A stretch of 64,000 bases of DNA from the NCBI RefSeq assembly GCF_932294415.1, contig NC_065544.1:13181351-13245350 (forward strand), written 5' to 3'. Each line of letters starts with the position of its first letter. Position 1 is the first letter of the stretch. The notes below the pieces were generated by a model. It saw only the letters and a program-made list of their open reading frames with translations, did no database searches and had not been told where the DNA came from. The stretch comes from Quercus robur. Lineage: Eukaryota > Streptophyta > Magnoliopsida > Fagales > Fagaceae. Position numbers and translations under genes: made by a program. Positions 1 through 10,608 of the stretch are shown here, piece by piece.

Positions 1-1132
1 GGAAGGTCGTTCAAAAATACTTGATATTTAGGTGATTCATGACCTAGTTTTTGGCGAAGCTTGTCCACTACCTTGATAAGTTCAGAAACCAAAAACAAAG
101 TGTTTGGTCCAGAAGAACAACCCAAGTCAGCGATGGCTAGGCTCCTTGGCAAGGTGCTGCAGTAGAGGTTGGTTATATATAGCTTCCTCTGAGATGTGTT
201 TGGCCAAAGATATTATTTTTTTCTGTCCAAACCAATTAATAGTGTGAATGAGTTATAATCTACATTATTATGCACATAAACTATTCAAATGACTGTCCTT
301 TATCTATGATTTTGATTACAAGATACAAACATGCTAATTGCAATTTAACAATAAAGATAGAGATGAACTTAGTGTAAAAACTATTTTAAACTTTTTTTTT
401 TATTAAGTGCCAAGAACTTGTAATGCAACTGTCTTGGCACTTTCATCCTGTACTTTCAAAGGAAATTAAACATCCAACTTCCAAATTCCCCCCCCCCCCC
501 CAATGCTAAAACACTAAATATATATATATATATATATTAATAATTAATGGAATAGCATGTTATAATTGGAGTAGCATTCCTCAAAAAATAACAATGAAAA
601 ATAAATTTTGAGACAGATCATGGAATAGCATTACTTTTTCTTGAATTCATTGCCGACACAATTTTTATTGTACACTAGATTATAATAGATCATATGAACC
701 CTTGTTTAAAAAAGTACGAAGAAAATGTTGTGTATTGTAAAATTGTAATGAGCTGACATGTGCTCTTATTTATTTATTTATTTTTTTTAATTGCTGATCA
801 GTGAGCTATCTTAATTTTTCCTCCTCTTTTGCATAAGTCAATCGAACCAGGGCAGCAAATTTTTTGTTTTTCTGTTTTTTTTTTTGTTTTTTTTTTTTTT
901 TTTTTTTTTGTTTTTGCATATTAGAAAAAAATGTGGCACACAAAATTGCCCATTTGGTATACTTGAGCAATCAATTAATTGGGAAATTTAAAATCATGTA
1001 ACCCAACTGTGTGTACTTTGAAAATATTGGTGGGAGGGGTTTGGTAATTAAGATTACCTGAATCAGGGAGTTGTTTGCATAACTTGTTTCATCTATTCCA
1101 CCATTCATGTGGAGCACTTGAACAACTTCCAT
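1..1132 (-). pseudogene. SABATH methyltransferase pseudogene, 5' part (cut by window edge)
   Basis: Exon 1 is complete at 1058-1132 and encodes 25 residues starting [12 protein letters not shown] and ending [11 protein letters not shown], almost the same as exon 1 of the intact copy at 10609-13729. It is followed by a GT donor. Exon 2 starts at 222 after an AG acceptor and runs off the left edge. Shortly after the conserved SEEAI segment, exon 2 carries a net 4-bp gain relative to the intact copy (around 150-180). This shifts the frame and brings a stop, although the DNA downstream (for example the region encoding [10 protein letters not shown]) is still nearly identical. I call it a recent pseudogene. 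Exons 3-4 would lie outside the window. A sequencing or assembly error at this spot would be the alternative. Confidence 0.75.
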
Positions 1133-1330
1133 CTCTCTCTCTCACTATCTCTCGTATAGATGAGTGCTTCAAAGAGTTTAAGCTGCAATTTTGTCATTGG
1201 AGTGGAACCCAATTTATAACCATAGGTACCTCTCTTTTCTCAAGAACTAGTGGTCATGATTTCGTTTTGGTTTCTTGGGCTACTTTCATAGTACCAATGG
1301 TACTAACACAACCACTCGTGCACTTAATTT
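1133..1330 (-). promoter_or_regulatory. Upstream region of SABATH pseudogene, copy of the intact gene's promoter
   Basis: This stretch repeats the region upstream of the intact gene (13730-13930), including an ATTTATA block at about 1209-1215 that reads TATAAAT on the minus strand and the shared segment CTAGTGGTCATGAT. It is a duplicated core promoter attached to a broken gene. Whether it is transcribed is unknown. Confidence 0.5.
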
Positions 1331-2076
1331 TACAAATTATTAACTTATGCAATTATAAGTAGTCGACGAAAAGTGGTGGGTCACATTCACAAGTTAGTAA
1401 TGTTAAAAAAATATTGACCACTCACAATCACATAAATGAGTAAGTTGTGAATTAAGGTGGGTGATTGGACGTGTCGCTAGAATTATTCATTACCAACCCC
1501 ATAGACATAAGATCATAACATGAGCCTAGTTCTTTCCTTTTTCATATATGATATACACTTATACAGTAGTCAAAGTTAATTAGATTTGTCTCAAATTTCT
1601 AATTTACAATAATGATAGATATCAAACAAGGAATTTGATTGATAACTAATTTATAAGGATGATGGATGCCAAACAAGGAATTTGATAGATAATGCAAAAT
1701 ATGGCCAAAACACGACATTCAGATTTTCTACAGTTCTTAGGGTACACTATCTAATAGCTTTCTTTAAATCTTAACCATTTTTTTTTTATTATAATTTAAT
1801 GGTCTAAATTCTATCATGTTTTCATTCCATTGACAATATTTTTAAAATGATAAAATAATGTTGCCAAAAAAAAAAAAACTAACTCATCTGCCAAACTCTG
1901 TCTCTCTAGAATCATCCAAAATGTCCCAGCTTTTGGGTTGTCTTCATCACCTTCTGCAAGTCATTCGTCCCTGAATGATTATTGATAACATTCTTAACAT
2001 TATTTCAAATCTTCATCTCAATACAACAAACTCATTCCATTTTCCACAATTCTATTCATATGGATTAAAAGAAAAT

Positions 2077-2320
2077 TACACTATTGAAGACTGCAATCGC
2101 AAATCTGAGTCACCTTGTTTCAACAAATTTATCTTCAAGATATTTATTCCAAAAAAAAATTCACTTTAAGATGAACCGTGAAAAAAGAAAAGAAAGTCTA
2201 CACTATTGAAGACAACAATCTCCAATCTGAGTCAACTTGGTTCAACAAATTTCTCTTCAAGATATTTATTCCAAAAAAAAATTCACTTTAAGATGAACCA
2301 TGAAAAAAGAAAAGAAAGTC
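2077..2320. repeat. Two-copy tandem duplication, period 122 bp
   Basis: The block beginning CACTATTGAAGAC is repeated head to tail at 2079 and 2201, including a shared run of nine A's and the segment TTCACTTTAAGATGAACC. The copies differ at only a few bases, so the duplication is fairly recent. It creates small spurious reading frames but no recognisable protein. Confidence 0.85.
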
Positions 2321-3191
2321 TATTCTATCCCAATCAAAGTCACAAATCTTTATATCCACTGATTGTTTTGTTCAATACAGTAAAATTAAAATTAATCGGA
2401 ACAAACCCACCCCCTGTTTGGTTATCAAGAGATCAAATGAAAGTGAGCACAGAACTATACATGCAAGTTGCCGGAGAAGGAAACCAGTTTGGCAGATCGC
2501 CTTGGGGAGGGGAAACTGGATTGGCATATGAAGGAGGAGATGATAGTTAATGACGTTAGTAAGTATTTGGTTTTGTTTGCACTATTATTTTTATTATTAT
2601 TTTAAAGGCATTGTTAGTGAAATGTTAATGTGGCATGGTGGCAGAATCTAGACCCTTATATCTTAAAAGAAATGTTAGGATTTCAAGAAATCTTTTTGAT
2701 AAAATACCTAAGAATGGAATCTTGATCCCAGAACATGTGGATATTCTTTCATAAAAGCGAATCATGAATTATTTCAAATAATGGATCAAAACCCTACTTG
2801 ACGGAATTTGCAACTTATCGGTTTTTTAGAGTCAAGGCATAAAACTAAATTCATTGTCTTTAAGAAGTGATTTTGTCCCCCCAATACGTAGGAAAGACTC
2901 CTTTAACTGATGCAAATGACTCAAGCACTTGCTCTTCAATATACAACAACACCGCACTTACAAATGGATGCCCAATATGAAAGGTTTCTTCAGTGTTTAA
3001 TTTTTAACAATTGGTTTTTGTTATGTTATTAGGAGCTGGGTCATTAGACAAGATTAGAATAGATTGTTAGGTCAGTTTTTAAATAAATCTTATTTATTTA
3101 TAATCAATTGATAGAGATTAGGTTTTCTTTGTTTATTTTTTTTAAAGGAAGATTTCTTTTGAATTTGAATGTTACTTTATCCCGTAAAGAC

Positions 3192-3194
<3 letters not shown>

Positions 3195-3225
<31 letters not shown>
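3195..3225. repeat. (TA)n microsatellite
   Basis: About 15 uninterrupted TA units, read directly. Similar AT tracts occur at 517-536, 34776-34812 and 49311-49336. Confidence 0.95.
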
Positions 3226-3228
<3 letters not shown>

Positions 3229-3369
3229 TTGGTGTTAAAACATACTAAAATATTATTATTAAAATATTAAGTGAGTTTTTATTTTGAAAGTCTAGACTCC
3301 CTCAAATAGTTCATTTATCAATTAAATGGTCTTACTTTCCTCTAAACAACCAACACAAAAAAAGGGTAC

Positions 3370-3640
3370 ATATCAATCAGTTTCCAATGAACTTGAAAGA
3401 GCAATTGCAAACGTAGATGACATCGAAAAAGATTCGCTTTAGTGCAGGTAACGTTACTGAAGTGATGTTTGTCTACATTTGGGTTCAACGTATTCATCAG
3501 TTTTCTTAAAGACACATGCAATGGTATGAACCTGTCGGCTCCTTTCGCCCTAGTTATACGGCCCGTTTCTCTACCCAATCTTTGAGTTGGCTTAATTCTA
3601 AGGATCTCCTCTCGCCAACTTGCTTCATAAATAGCAATGG
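3370..3640. repeat. Duplicated SABATH-locus upstream block (copy A)
   Basis: This matches 9370-9620 with substitutions. Shared blocks include CAATTGCAAACGTAGAT, TTGATGTTTGTCTA and CAATCTTTGAGTTGGCTTA. It also carries the uninterrupted version of the site where a SINE sits at 14186-14360. It is non-coding flanking DNA that was copied with the methyltransferase unit. Confidence 0.75.
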
Positions 3641-3766
3641 AGTACAAAGCTCTTCCAACGAATGGATAGGATGTAAAAGGAATATGGAAAGATTTTTACA
3701 AGTTATGCCTTTTGTTACCACTTTTATGAGATAAAAAAATTATATATTAATTTGTTACATACCGGT

Positions 3767-4948
3767 TGTAGGAGTGATAGGTCTAAGACTATATATTTAT
3801 GTATATATTGGGCCAGGGGCCCAATCCGATGACGTTAAATAGTTCGTGGACGAGTAAATACTTTTGTGAGAATCTGTGTTAGTAAGTGAAGAAGTGAAGT
3901 ATGATCATAATCATCCAAAGAGGTAGTCCGAGGAGGGTTATATCCTCAGCTATGCAAAGCCGAGGTCAGAAGGTACAGTCTGACATCAAAAGTAACGTTC
4001 CTGACAATTCCATTGATGAGAATAAGTATCAAGAAGGAACAAGATATAGGGAGGCTATGAAATATCAAAAGTGAAAGCTGCTACCACCGGATTAAATGCT
4101 CTGTAGCTAACTTTTTGTTTGCATTAATGTGAAGAAGACCCTTGAATAGTGTCACCTTGGCTACCCCAACTCACAGAGGGTCTAAGAGGGTGTCTGATAG
4201 GACAAGCACTCAAGTAGTGATTTAAAAAATCAAGAAGTGGAAGGTCAAGATTGTCTAAAGTGAAGTATGATCATAATCATCCAAAGAGGTAGTCCGAGGA
4301 GGGTTATATCCTCAGCTATGCAAAGCCGAGGTCGGAAGGTACAGTCTGACATCAAAAGTAACGTTCCTGACAATTCCATTGATGAGAATAAGTATCAAGA
4401 AGGAACAAGATATAAGGAGGCTATGAAATATCTAAAGTGAAAGCTGTTACCACCGCAATAAATGCTCTGTAGCTAACTTTTTGGTTGCATTAATGTGAAG
4501 AAGACCCTTGAATAGTGTCACCTTGGCTACCCCAACTCACAGAGGGCCTGAAAGGGTGTCCGATGGGATAAGCACTCAAGTAGTGACTTAGAAAATCAAC
4601 AAGTGGAAGGTCAAAATCATCTAAAGGGGACTATATAATGTAAGAGACCCTCCATGGAGAAGAGATCAAGAAATAAAGAAAAAAATACCATAGCAATCAA
4701 GAATTGAACTGGTAATCTATCTTGAGAGAAGTATATAAGAACTAATTTCCTCATACTGTGCTGAGGACAGTTTTATTTAGAATAAACCAGTCTATTTTCA
4801 TTTTCTTGTCATCTGAATTTTTTTTACTTGTTGTTTGATTCATTAAAATCTAGTTTTCCAACTCACTCTCTACAAATTCATTGTAATGGGCTTTTTGGGC
4901 CTAAGTTCATTTATCATTTGGGCTAGGGACTCAAATTTGGTCCTTACG
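3767..4948 (+). mobile_element. Solo LTR with 5-bp target-site duplication
   Basis: The element starts TGTAGGAGTGATAGG and is flanked on both sides by the 5-bp direct repeat CCGGT (3762-3766 and 4949-4953). It contains a TATA-like block near 4632 and pyrimidine-rich and TTTCATTTTCTTG sequence near its 3' end, as in an LTR. No internal coding region, primer site or second LTR is present, so it is read as a solo LTR left by LTR-LTR recombination. Length is about 1.18 kb, enlarged by an internal 366-bp tandem duplication. The family (Gypsy or Copia) cannot be set from the LTR alone. Confidence 0.75.
3893..4624. repeat. 366-bp tandem duplication inside the solo LTR
   Basis: Two nearly identical head-to-tail copies (3893-4258 and 4259-4624) begin AGTGAAGTATGATCATAATC. 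They differ at only a few positions, so the duplication is young or was present in a recent active element. Confidence 0.9.
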
Positions 4949-5439
4949 CCGGTAATTCGGCGAAATAGTATTCCTTTTCAAAAAAAAAAAAAAAAAAAAA
5001 CCGCCGCACAAAGAAAATATTTTGTTGCGAGTGAATAAGATATTGATGAATTGTCACTACATAAAATCATCATTATTAATAGGAGTCTTTTTCTCAATTA
5101 TATTCAATTTGTAAAAGTCTTGGTGAGCCTCGTGGGAATTTGAAGTTAATTTTGACTCCAAAACAAGTCGGAGTTCAAGTTTAAGAAGAATTAAGTTTCT
5201 GGAATCTTGATTCTTGCTCAATTTCTTCTCAATAGATTGAGACTCTCTTACCTCGACCCATTGAGATAGAATCTCAACTTGTTGAGATTCGTGCAAATCC
5301 AGTGATTGGATCTGTTTCTATCAGCTGTTGTGAAGGTCGGGTTTTGTGGTTTTGAAGCCAAGGTATAAAAGGAATCCTATGGCACATTTTCAAGTTTTTT
5401 GTAACCCCTGTGGTGTACAAAAGTATAGAAAATTTCCAA

Positions 5440-5640
5440 TCTCTCTGTGTGTAGGGGGCTCTGTGAGTTTGAGCTGATTGTATTGAGCAAATGAAACCCA
5501 GTCGGACCAATTCCTTTCCTCAAGAACTAGTTATCATGATTGTGAAACCAAAAACGAAAAAAAATGAGTAATTTGTTGTGGTCTTGTGATTTCTTTTTGG
5601 TTTCTTGAGGGTATTGTACTCTAAAGGACTAATGCTTGCG
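5440..5640 (-). repeat. Orphan duplicate of SABATH upstream region
   Basis: The sequence GTGAGTTTGAGCTGATTGTATTGAG followed by CTCAAGAACTAGT and CATGATTGTGAAA repeats the upstream regions near 1150-1290, 8360-8480 and 13740-13930. No exon 1 is attached. It is the trace of another lost gene copy. Confidence 0.55.
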
Positions 5641-5699
5641 GTCATAACTTAAAAGAAAGGAGCTGGAAGTAAAATATTTGAAGCCAATTTCGTTACATA

Positions 5700-5802
5700 C
5701 TATCCAATATACGAGGTCCCTCACAAACGAAGTTTCAAACTCACAATTAGACAGGGTTGTAAATGAATGAAGCTGTTTATGAACAGTTTGAATTCAAACT
5801 CA

Positions 5803-5845
<43 letters not shown>

Positions 5846-6420
5846 TTTGTTTAGTAAACAAATCAAACTTAAGTCAAAATTTAGGCTCAATTATTAAACA
5901 AGCCAAGCTCAAACATAATAATGTATTTATAAATAAGCTCATGAACCTAAGACTTTTTTTTTTTTTTGGATAAACATAAACCTGAGACTCGATTTTTTTT
6001 TTTTTTTGAGAAACCAGTAAGAACATTTATTAATGTAAATCAAACTGAAAAATATCCTCCAAATCACGTGGTAACTCTTCTAACCACACATCAGAATCAG
6101 CAGATGCAACTGCTCTACGAGCGAGGGCATGAGCAAGTTTATTTCCCTCTCTCTTAACATGACAAAAACTACAATCAACGTTAGAAACTAAACTATGAAT
6201 ATCATATTTTTATATGTATACTTGTCTAAAAATATACTTATATAAACTTGAGATTGAATCGTATAAGTTTGTAAATAAGTCATGATATCATTATTGATAA
6301 TATAAACAGTCTATTCGTAGTAACAATTCATAGATTTGTGAAGGTGTAAAAAATTTTAATCATGATATTACTCTATATAGAAAAAAAATAAGTTAATCAA
6401 GTAATTCATGAAAAAATTCA
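5700..6420. other. Duplicated flank (matches 9630-10030) with insertions
   Basis: The sequence around 5840-5950 and 6190-6420 matches 9660-9790 and 9790-10030 (shared blocks CTCAAACATAATAAT and AAAATATACTTAT). The 5800-5842 copy is interrupted by a TA microsatellite and the 5990-6195 portion by a LINE tail, both absent from the 9.7-kb paralogue. Confidence 0.6.
5991..6195 (-). mobile_element. 5'-truncated LINE fragment (RNase H-like C terminus plus poly-A)
   Basis: The plus strand starts with a 15-T run (a poly-A tail on the minus strand). The minus strand then reads a peptide with the motifs FCHVKREGNKLAHALARRA and DVWLEELPRDLEDIF. This is the typical end of the RNase H-like domain of plant non-LTR retrotransposons. 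Only about 60 residues remain. The paralogous block at 9790 lacks it, which supports insertion after the local duplication. A small domesticated RNase H-like gene is the less likely alternative because no start or promoter is seen. Confidence 0.7.
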
Positions 6421-6474
6421 AGCATGTTTATTTCTAATCTTATTTGAATTAAGATTCTTTGCTTGTCACATTAA

Positions 6475-6767
6475 GTGCCCATTTGGATTGGGCTTATTGC
6501 ACGTCTGCGTTTTGAGTTTCACGTTTCCTTTTTTTTTTTAGCACATATGAACAGTAACTGCACAGTTCATGCACATTGATTCATTGTGTAGGAGACAAAG
6601 TGCACTATTTATGCACTGTTCACACACTGTTCATGGGACCCACAACCACTTTATTCAGAAAAAAAAAAATTAAAAATGGGTCTCACTGCACTATTCACAC
6701 ATTTAAAAATTATTTTACTACAGTGTTTTCAGTTTTCAGCAAAATAAACTGTATTTAAACAGACCCT
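6475..6767. mobile_element. hAT-type MITE (family also at 12287-12577 and about 50030-50245)
   Basis: It begins CCCATTTGGATTGGGC and ends AAACAGACCC, with internal blocks TGGGTCTCACTGCACTATT and ACATTTAAAAATTATTTT shared with the other two copies. The TTTGGAT ends are in inverted orientation. It is non-coding. Confidence 0.65.
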
Positions 6768-6796
6768 AAGTCTCCTGTTTGAAATAGGATTTTCAT

Positions 6797-7300
6797 CCAT
6801 CACGTGGCTTACAAGCCACACCACCACAAACTCATTAAATGACCACTAATAGGCATGTGGGCTGGAGGTGCCCACATGCACCCAACAAATATATGGCAAC
6901 ACCTTGTACGAGAATTAGAAAAAGAAACAAATACAAGTACTTGTCAACCCTACCACATTAACATTATTAGAGAAGCACCTCTGCGTGAGTCATTCATATA
7001 ACGATGAATACAAATTCTTTGTATTGTTTTTTGTGTACCACTCTATATTCCACTAATCCCATTATGTGGCTATTAAGCCACACTACCACAAACTTATTAA
7101 ATGACCACTAATAGGCATGTGGGTTGGAGGTGCCCACATGCACCCAACAAATATATGGCAACACCTTGTATGAGAATTAGAAAAAGAAACAAATACAAGT
7201 ACTTGTCAACCCTACCACATTAACATTATTAGAGAAGCACCTCTGTGTGAGTCATTCTTATAACGATGAATACAAATTTTCTATACCACTCTATGTTCCA
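6797..7300. repeat. Tandem duplication (about 250 bp) of SABATH 3' flank
   Basis: Two near-identical copies (about 6797-7056 and 7058-7300) share blocks such as ATGACCACTAATAGGCATG and AACAAATATATGGCAACACC. The same sequence, more diverged, lies just 3' of the intact gene at 10505-10615. So this is the 3' flank of the exon-4 relic at 7440-7828, duplicated once more in place. Confidence 0.8.
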
Positions 7301-7439
7301 CCAATTACTATTTTTCATGTTTTGATTTTACTTTCCTTATAAAATAACTGAAATTTAGAATGAAAAGCAATCATACACATGATAAGTAGTGATTGGTGGA
7401 ACATAAAGTGGTATACAAAAAGTGGTACAGAGAATTTGC

Positions 7440-8010
7440 ATTTGATGATGATAGGACCATTGTTCAATCAGCCATATATAACTATCTTTGTCATAGAAAT
7501 GGTCGATAAATTGAGCTTTTTCTTTAGAAATGCAATCAGCAATAATTTTCCTGTACCTACAGAAAACCTCCTCAATTATTGCATCTCCAAAGTGAGTGGC
7601 GAGCAAGAGTCCAACCACAACTCTCATACATTTTGCGACATTGTATCCATCATCACTAAATACAAAAGATGGATTGAATCTACTATCATGATCATTACAT
7701 TAGACTGCAAAAACCTCTAGGCGATCAATGGAGAAGTATCCTCCTTTTAAAACTTTAGATTTCAATTCTGATGCGATGATGTGTATTGAGGGATATTGAC
7801 GGAATCCATAATATCTTCCTCTAAGTTCCTAGAATGTATTTCCTATGGTTAGCACGATAGATTTTATGCAACTTTGAGATCAATTATTCCTTCCTAGTAC
7901 GAATATGCTATATTAGTTCACAGTCAAGAAATTCCAACAGGTCATAATCAAAATATTTGGAGTCCCTTGATTTTTTTAAAATTACATTAACTAATTCAAA
8001 AATAAATAAA
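7440..8010 (-). pseudogene. SABATH methyltransferase relic: exon 4 and part of intron 3
   Basis: Exon 4 begins at 7828 behind an AG. The minus strand matches exon 4 of the intact gene, with FGDAIIEEVFCRYRKIIAD still readable where the intact copy has [19 protein letters not shown]. There is a 1-bp loss near the exon start and the frame is not open across the exon. Intron 3 sequence continues to about 8010 (compare 10981-11190). There the similarity stops and jumps to upstream-region sequence, so exons 1-3 are gone. A deletion by unequal exchange is the simplest reading. Confidence 0.8.
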
Positions 8011-8034
8011 CAAAATGTTGATATGGCTATAATT

Positions 8035-8880
8035 GCACTATACCGGGAGAGGAACCTAGTTTATAGTCATAGGCACCTCCCTTTTCCAAGTAACTAGTGG
8101 TCATGATTGTCAAAAAATAAAAAAAGTAATGGTCACGAATTTACTTGAACAACTTCCATCTTGTATAGCTGGTTGGTGGATTGAGATTAGGTGCAATACT
8201 CTAAGTATTGTACCTGATACAATTGTAATCAATGGCTGAGATTGAAAGTTGTTTTTTCAACTTTCAATCTCAACCATTAAAGGAAAGTTAAAAAGTAAAA
8301 AATGTAAAAAATTTTGTGAGAGAAAGTGAGTAAATTGCATTAGGTCCTGATCTCAATCCGCTGGTTGGTTATGTGAATTTGAGCTGATTGTATCGAGGGA
8401 GATGAAACCAATATACAACCAAACGTACCTTTTCTCAAGATATTATTGTTCATGATTGTGAAATCAAAAAAACAAACAAACAAAAAACCAAAAAGAGAAA
8501 GAAGTGGTCGTGATTCTTTTTTAGTTAGAGAATTTCATTACCATGAGAATTATGTTTCAATGACACGTGAGTCCTACATGTCATTGAGACATGGTCTCAT
8601 GAGACTACTGTGCTTAGAAGAAGGACTAACGCTTGTGGTCATAACTTAGAAAAGAAAAGAAAATGGAAGTAAATTATTTGAAGCCTTCAATACCAACCTC
8701 TCATACGCCATACCCATTAGGTCATCACAAGTACGTAACGCTGGCTCTTTCCTTTTCATATATGATATACAGTAGTCAATGTTAAATTTTGCCTAATAAA
8801 ATCCATTATTATATATAGATATCAAACAAAGAATTTGATAGATAACCTCTTAACCTTTCAGAATTAGTGAACTATGTACA
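8035..8880 (-). repeat. SABATH upstream-region duplicates fused to the exon-4 relic
   Basis: 8040-8170 repeats the core upstream block (GGAGAGGAACCTAGTTTATA and CTAGTGGTCATGAT) and ends with ACTTGAACAACTTCCAT, the start of an exon 1. 8360-8480 is a second version of the same block. 8690-8870 repeats 1490-1660. These are promoter-type fragments with no reading frame behind them. Confidence 0.6.
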
Positions 8881-9369
8881 AAAATTATGGGTGTATATTA
8901 CGTATCATCAATGGCATTATCCTTTTTTTTTTTTTTTTTTTTAACCTTCCACACAAGAATTATAAATACAAACCTCATACCGTGAGGTCATCACAACTGT
9001 AATATACTAGTCTCATCACACGCGCTTCGCATGTGCAATGAAGCTATTTTTTTTTTAAACCTATATTTTTATTTTATATATATAATTTTTATTTTGAGAA
9101 TTTAATTTATAAGTGGATAAAGTAATTTGAAAATCAACAAGAGAGTGACCTTATTTTTTAGGCAATATTTTAGTGAGAGTTAGAATTGTATTTTTACCAA
9201 ATTGTTCTTTAATTTTGTCTCTACTTAAATATAGGGATATAGGGACATTTTTGAAAAAAAAAAAAAATGAGGATCCTAAATGGAAGAAGCTTCTTAAATA
9301 GGAGTATATACCTTCAAATAGTACTGCTTTTGGTATATAGAGTGTTCACCAACCACAGTTTTGTTAGTT

Positions 9370-10030
9370 TCTAATTAACAACTTCTGCAATTGCAAACGT
9401 AGATAAACATTGAAAACATTTGCCTTGGTGCCGGTAATGTTACTGATTTGATGTTTGTCTAGATCTGGGTTCAATGTATTCATCGGTTACTTTAAACAAT
9501 ATGCAATGGTCTGAACGTCCTATACGGCATTTCATGCCGTTTCTTTGATCAATCTTTGAGTTGGCTTATTTCTTAAGCTCTCCTCACACCGACTTGCTTC
9601 ATATATGCTGATATATAGCTACAGTGTAAATGAACCGTGAGCTTGATTCGGGAAAATGTTTATTTGTGTTTGTTTATTTAGCAAATAAGTCAAACTTATG
9701 TCAAGTTTAGACTCCTATTAAACATGTCAAACTCAAACATAATAATATATATTCATGATCAAATTGATGAACCTAAGGCTCGATTTAACTATATATAATT
9801 TTATATTTCTATATGCTTAATTGCCTAAAAATATACTTATTTAGACTTAATAATATGATATCAAGTTCATATGATATCAAGTTTTTATTTAAAGTTTATT
9901 AATAATATAAACAATCCATTCATAGTAAAAAAATTAATGGATTTGTGGATATGTAAAATTTTTTAGTCATGGTATTACTTAAAATAGGGGGAAAGAGCTA
10001 ATCAAGTAGCTCATGAACTAATTTGAGATT
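9370..10030. repeat. Duplicated SABATH-locus upstream block (copy B)
   Basis: Paralogue of 3370-3640 followed by sequence like 5760-6420. It lies between the broken relics and the intact gene. It has the empty version of the SINE site (GTATTCATCGGTTACTTTAAACA near 9475). No coding potential. Confidence 0.7.
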
Positions 10031-10608
10031 GTTCGACAAGAAAATAAACTAAGTTTAAACATGTAATTTTGTTTCATGATGAAATTAAACTTGGCTTGTG
10101 TTCAAAATATTATTAAAAGAACAAACTTGAATCTTTAATACTTGGTTTGGCTCAACTCGTTTACATCTTAAATCAAATGTCAAATGAAAAGTTTGACAAT
10201 GAAATAAAGAAAAATCAATTGAAAAGTTGAGTATTTTCGCTTTTTTTTTTTTTTTTTGGTGCTAATCTTATATAAAGACTAGTGGCCATATAAGGGAAAA
10301 AAAAAATAATCTTCAGTGACAAAAACTTTACTATTTGATCTAATTGAAATTCACTCACAATAAATGCATAATTCATAAACCATCCAAATATATGATTTTC
10401 TTCATGCCAAGTTGCTAGAGAAAATGAGAAATTGTAGGCACTAGATAGAGTTCACTGAGAACAATTCAAATACACGTTATTTATTACATAAGAAAGCACT
10501 AGCGGATAATATATGGCAACACCTATTGCGAGCGAGAACTAGGAAAAAAACAAATACGAGACCAGTTGACCTACCACATTATTTGAAAACCACACTAACG
10601 TGAGCCAT

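Larger units (their letters stand above)
1331..3341. other. Gene-free stretch with duplicated SABATH-locus upstream sequence
   Basis: No gene is supported. Around 1490-1690 the sequence repeats 8690-8860 (shared blocks include TTTCATATATGATATACA and GATATCAAACAA), showing it is part of the duplicated unit. A short tandem duplication at 2077-2320 and an AT microsatellite at 3195-3225 lie here. The remainder is AT-rich with no recognisable element. Confidence 0.6.

Noticed and set aside
2206-2550. 114-codon plus-strand frame
   Set aside because: It runs across a non-coding tandem duplication and has no recognisable motif or splice context.
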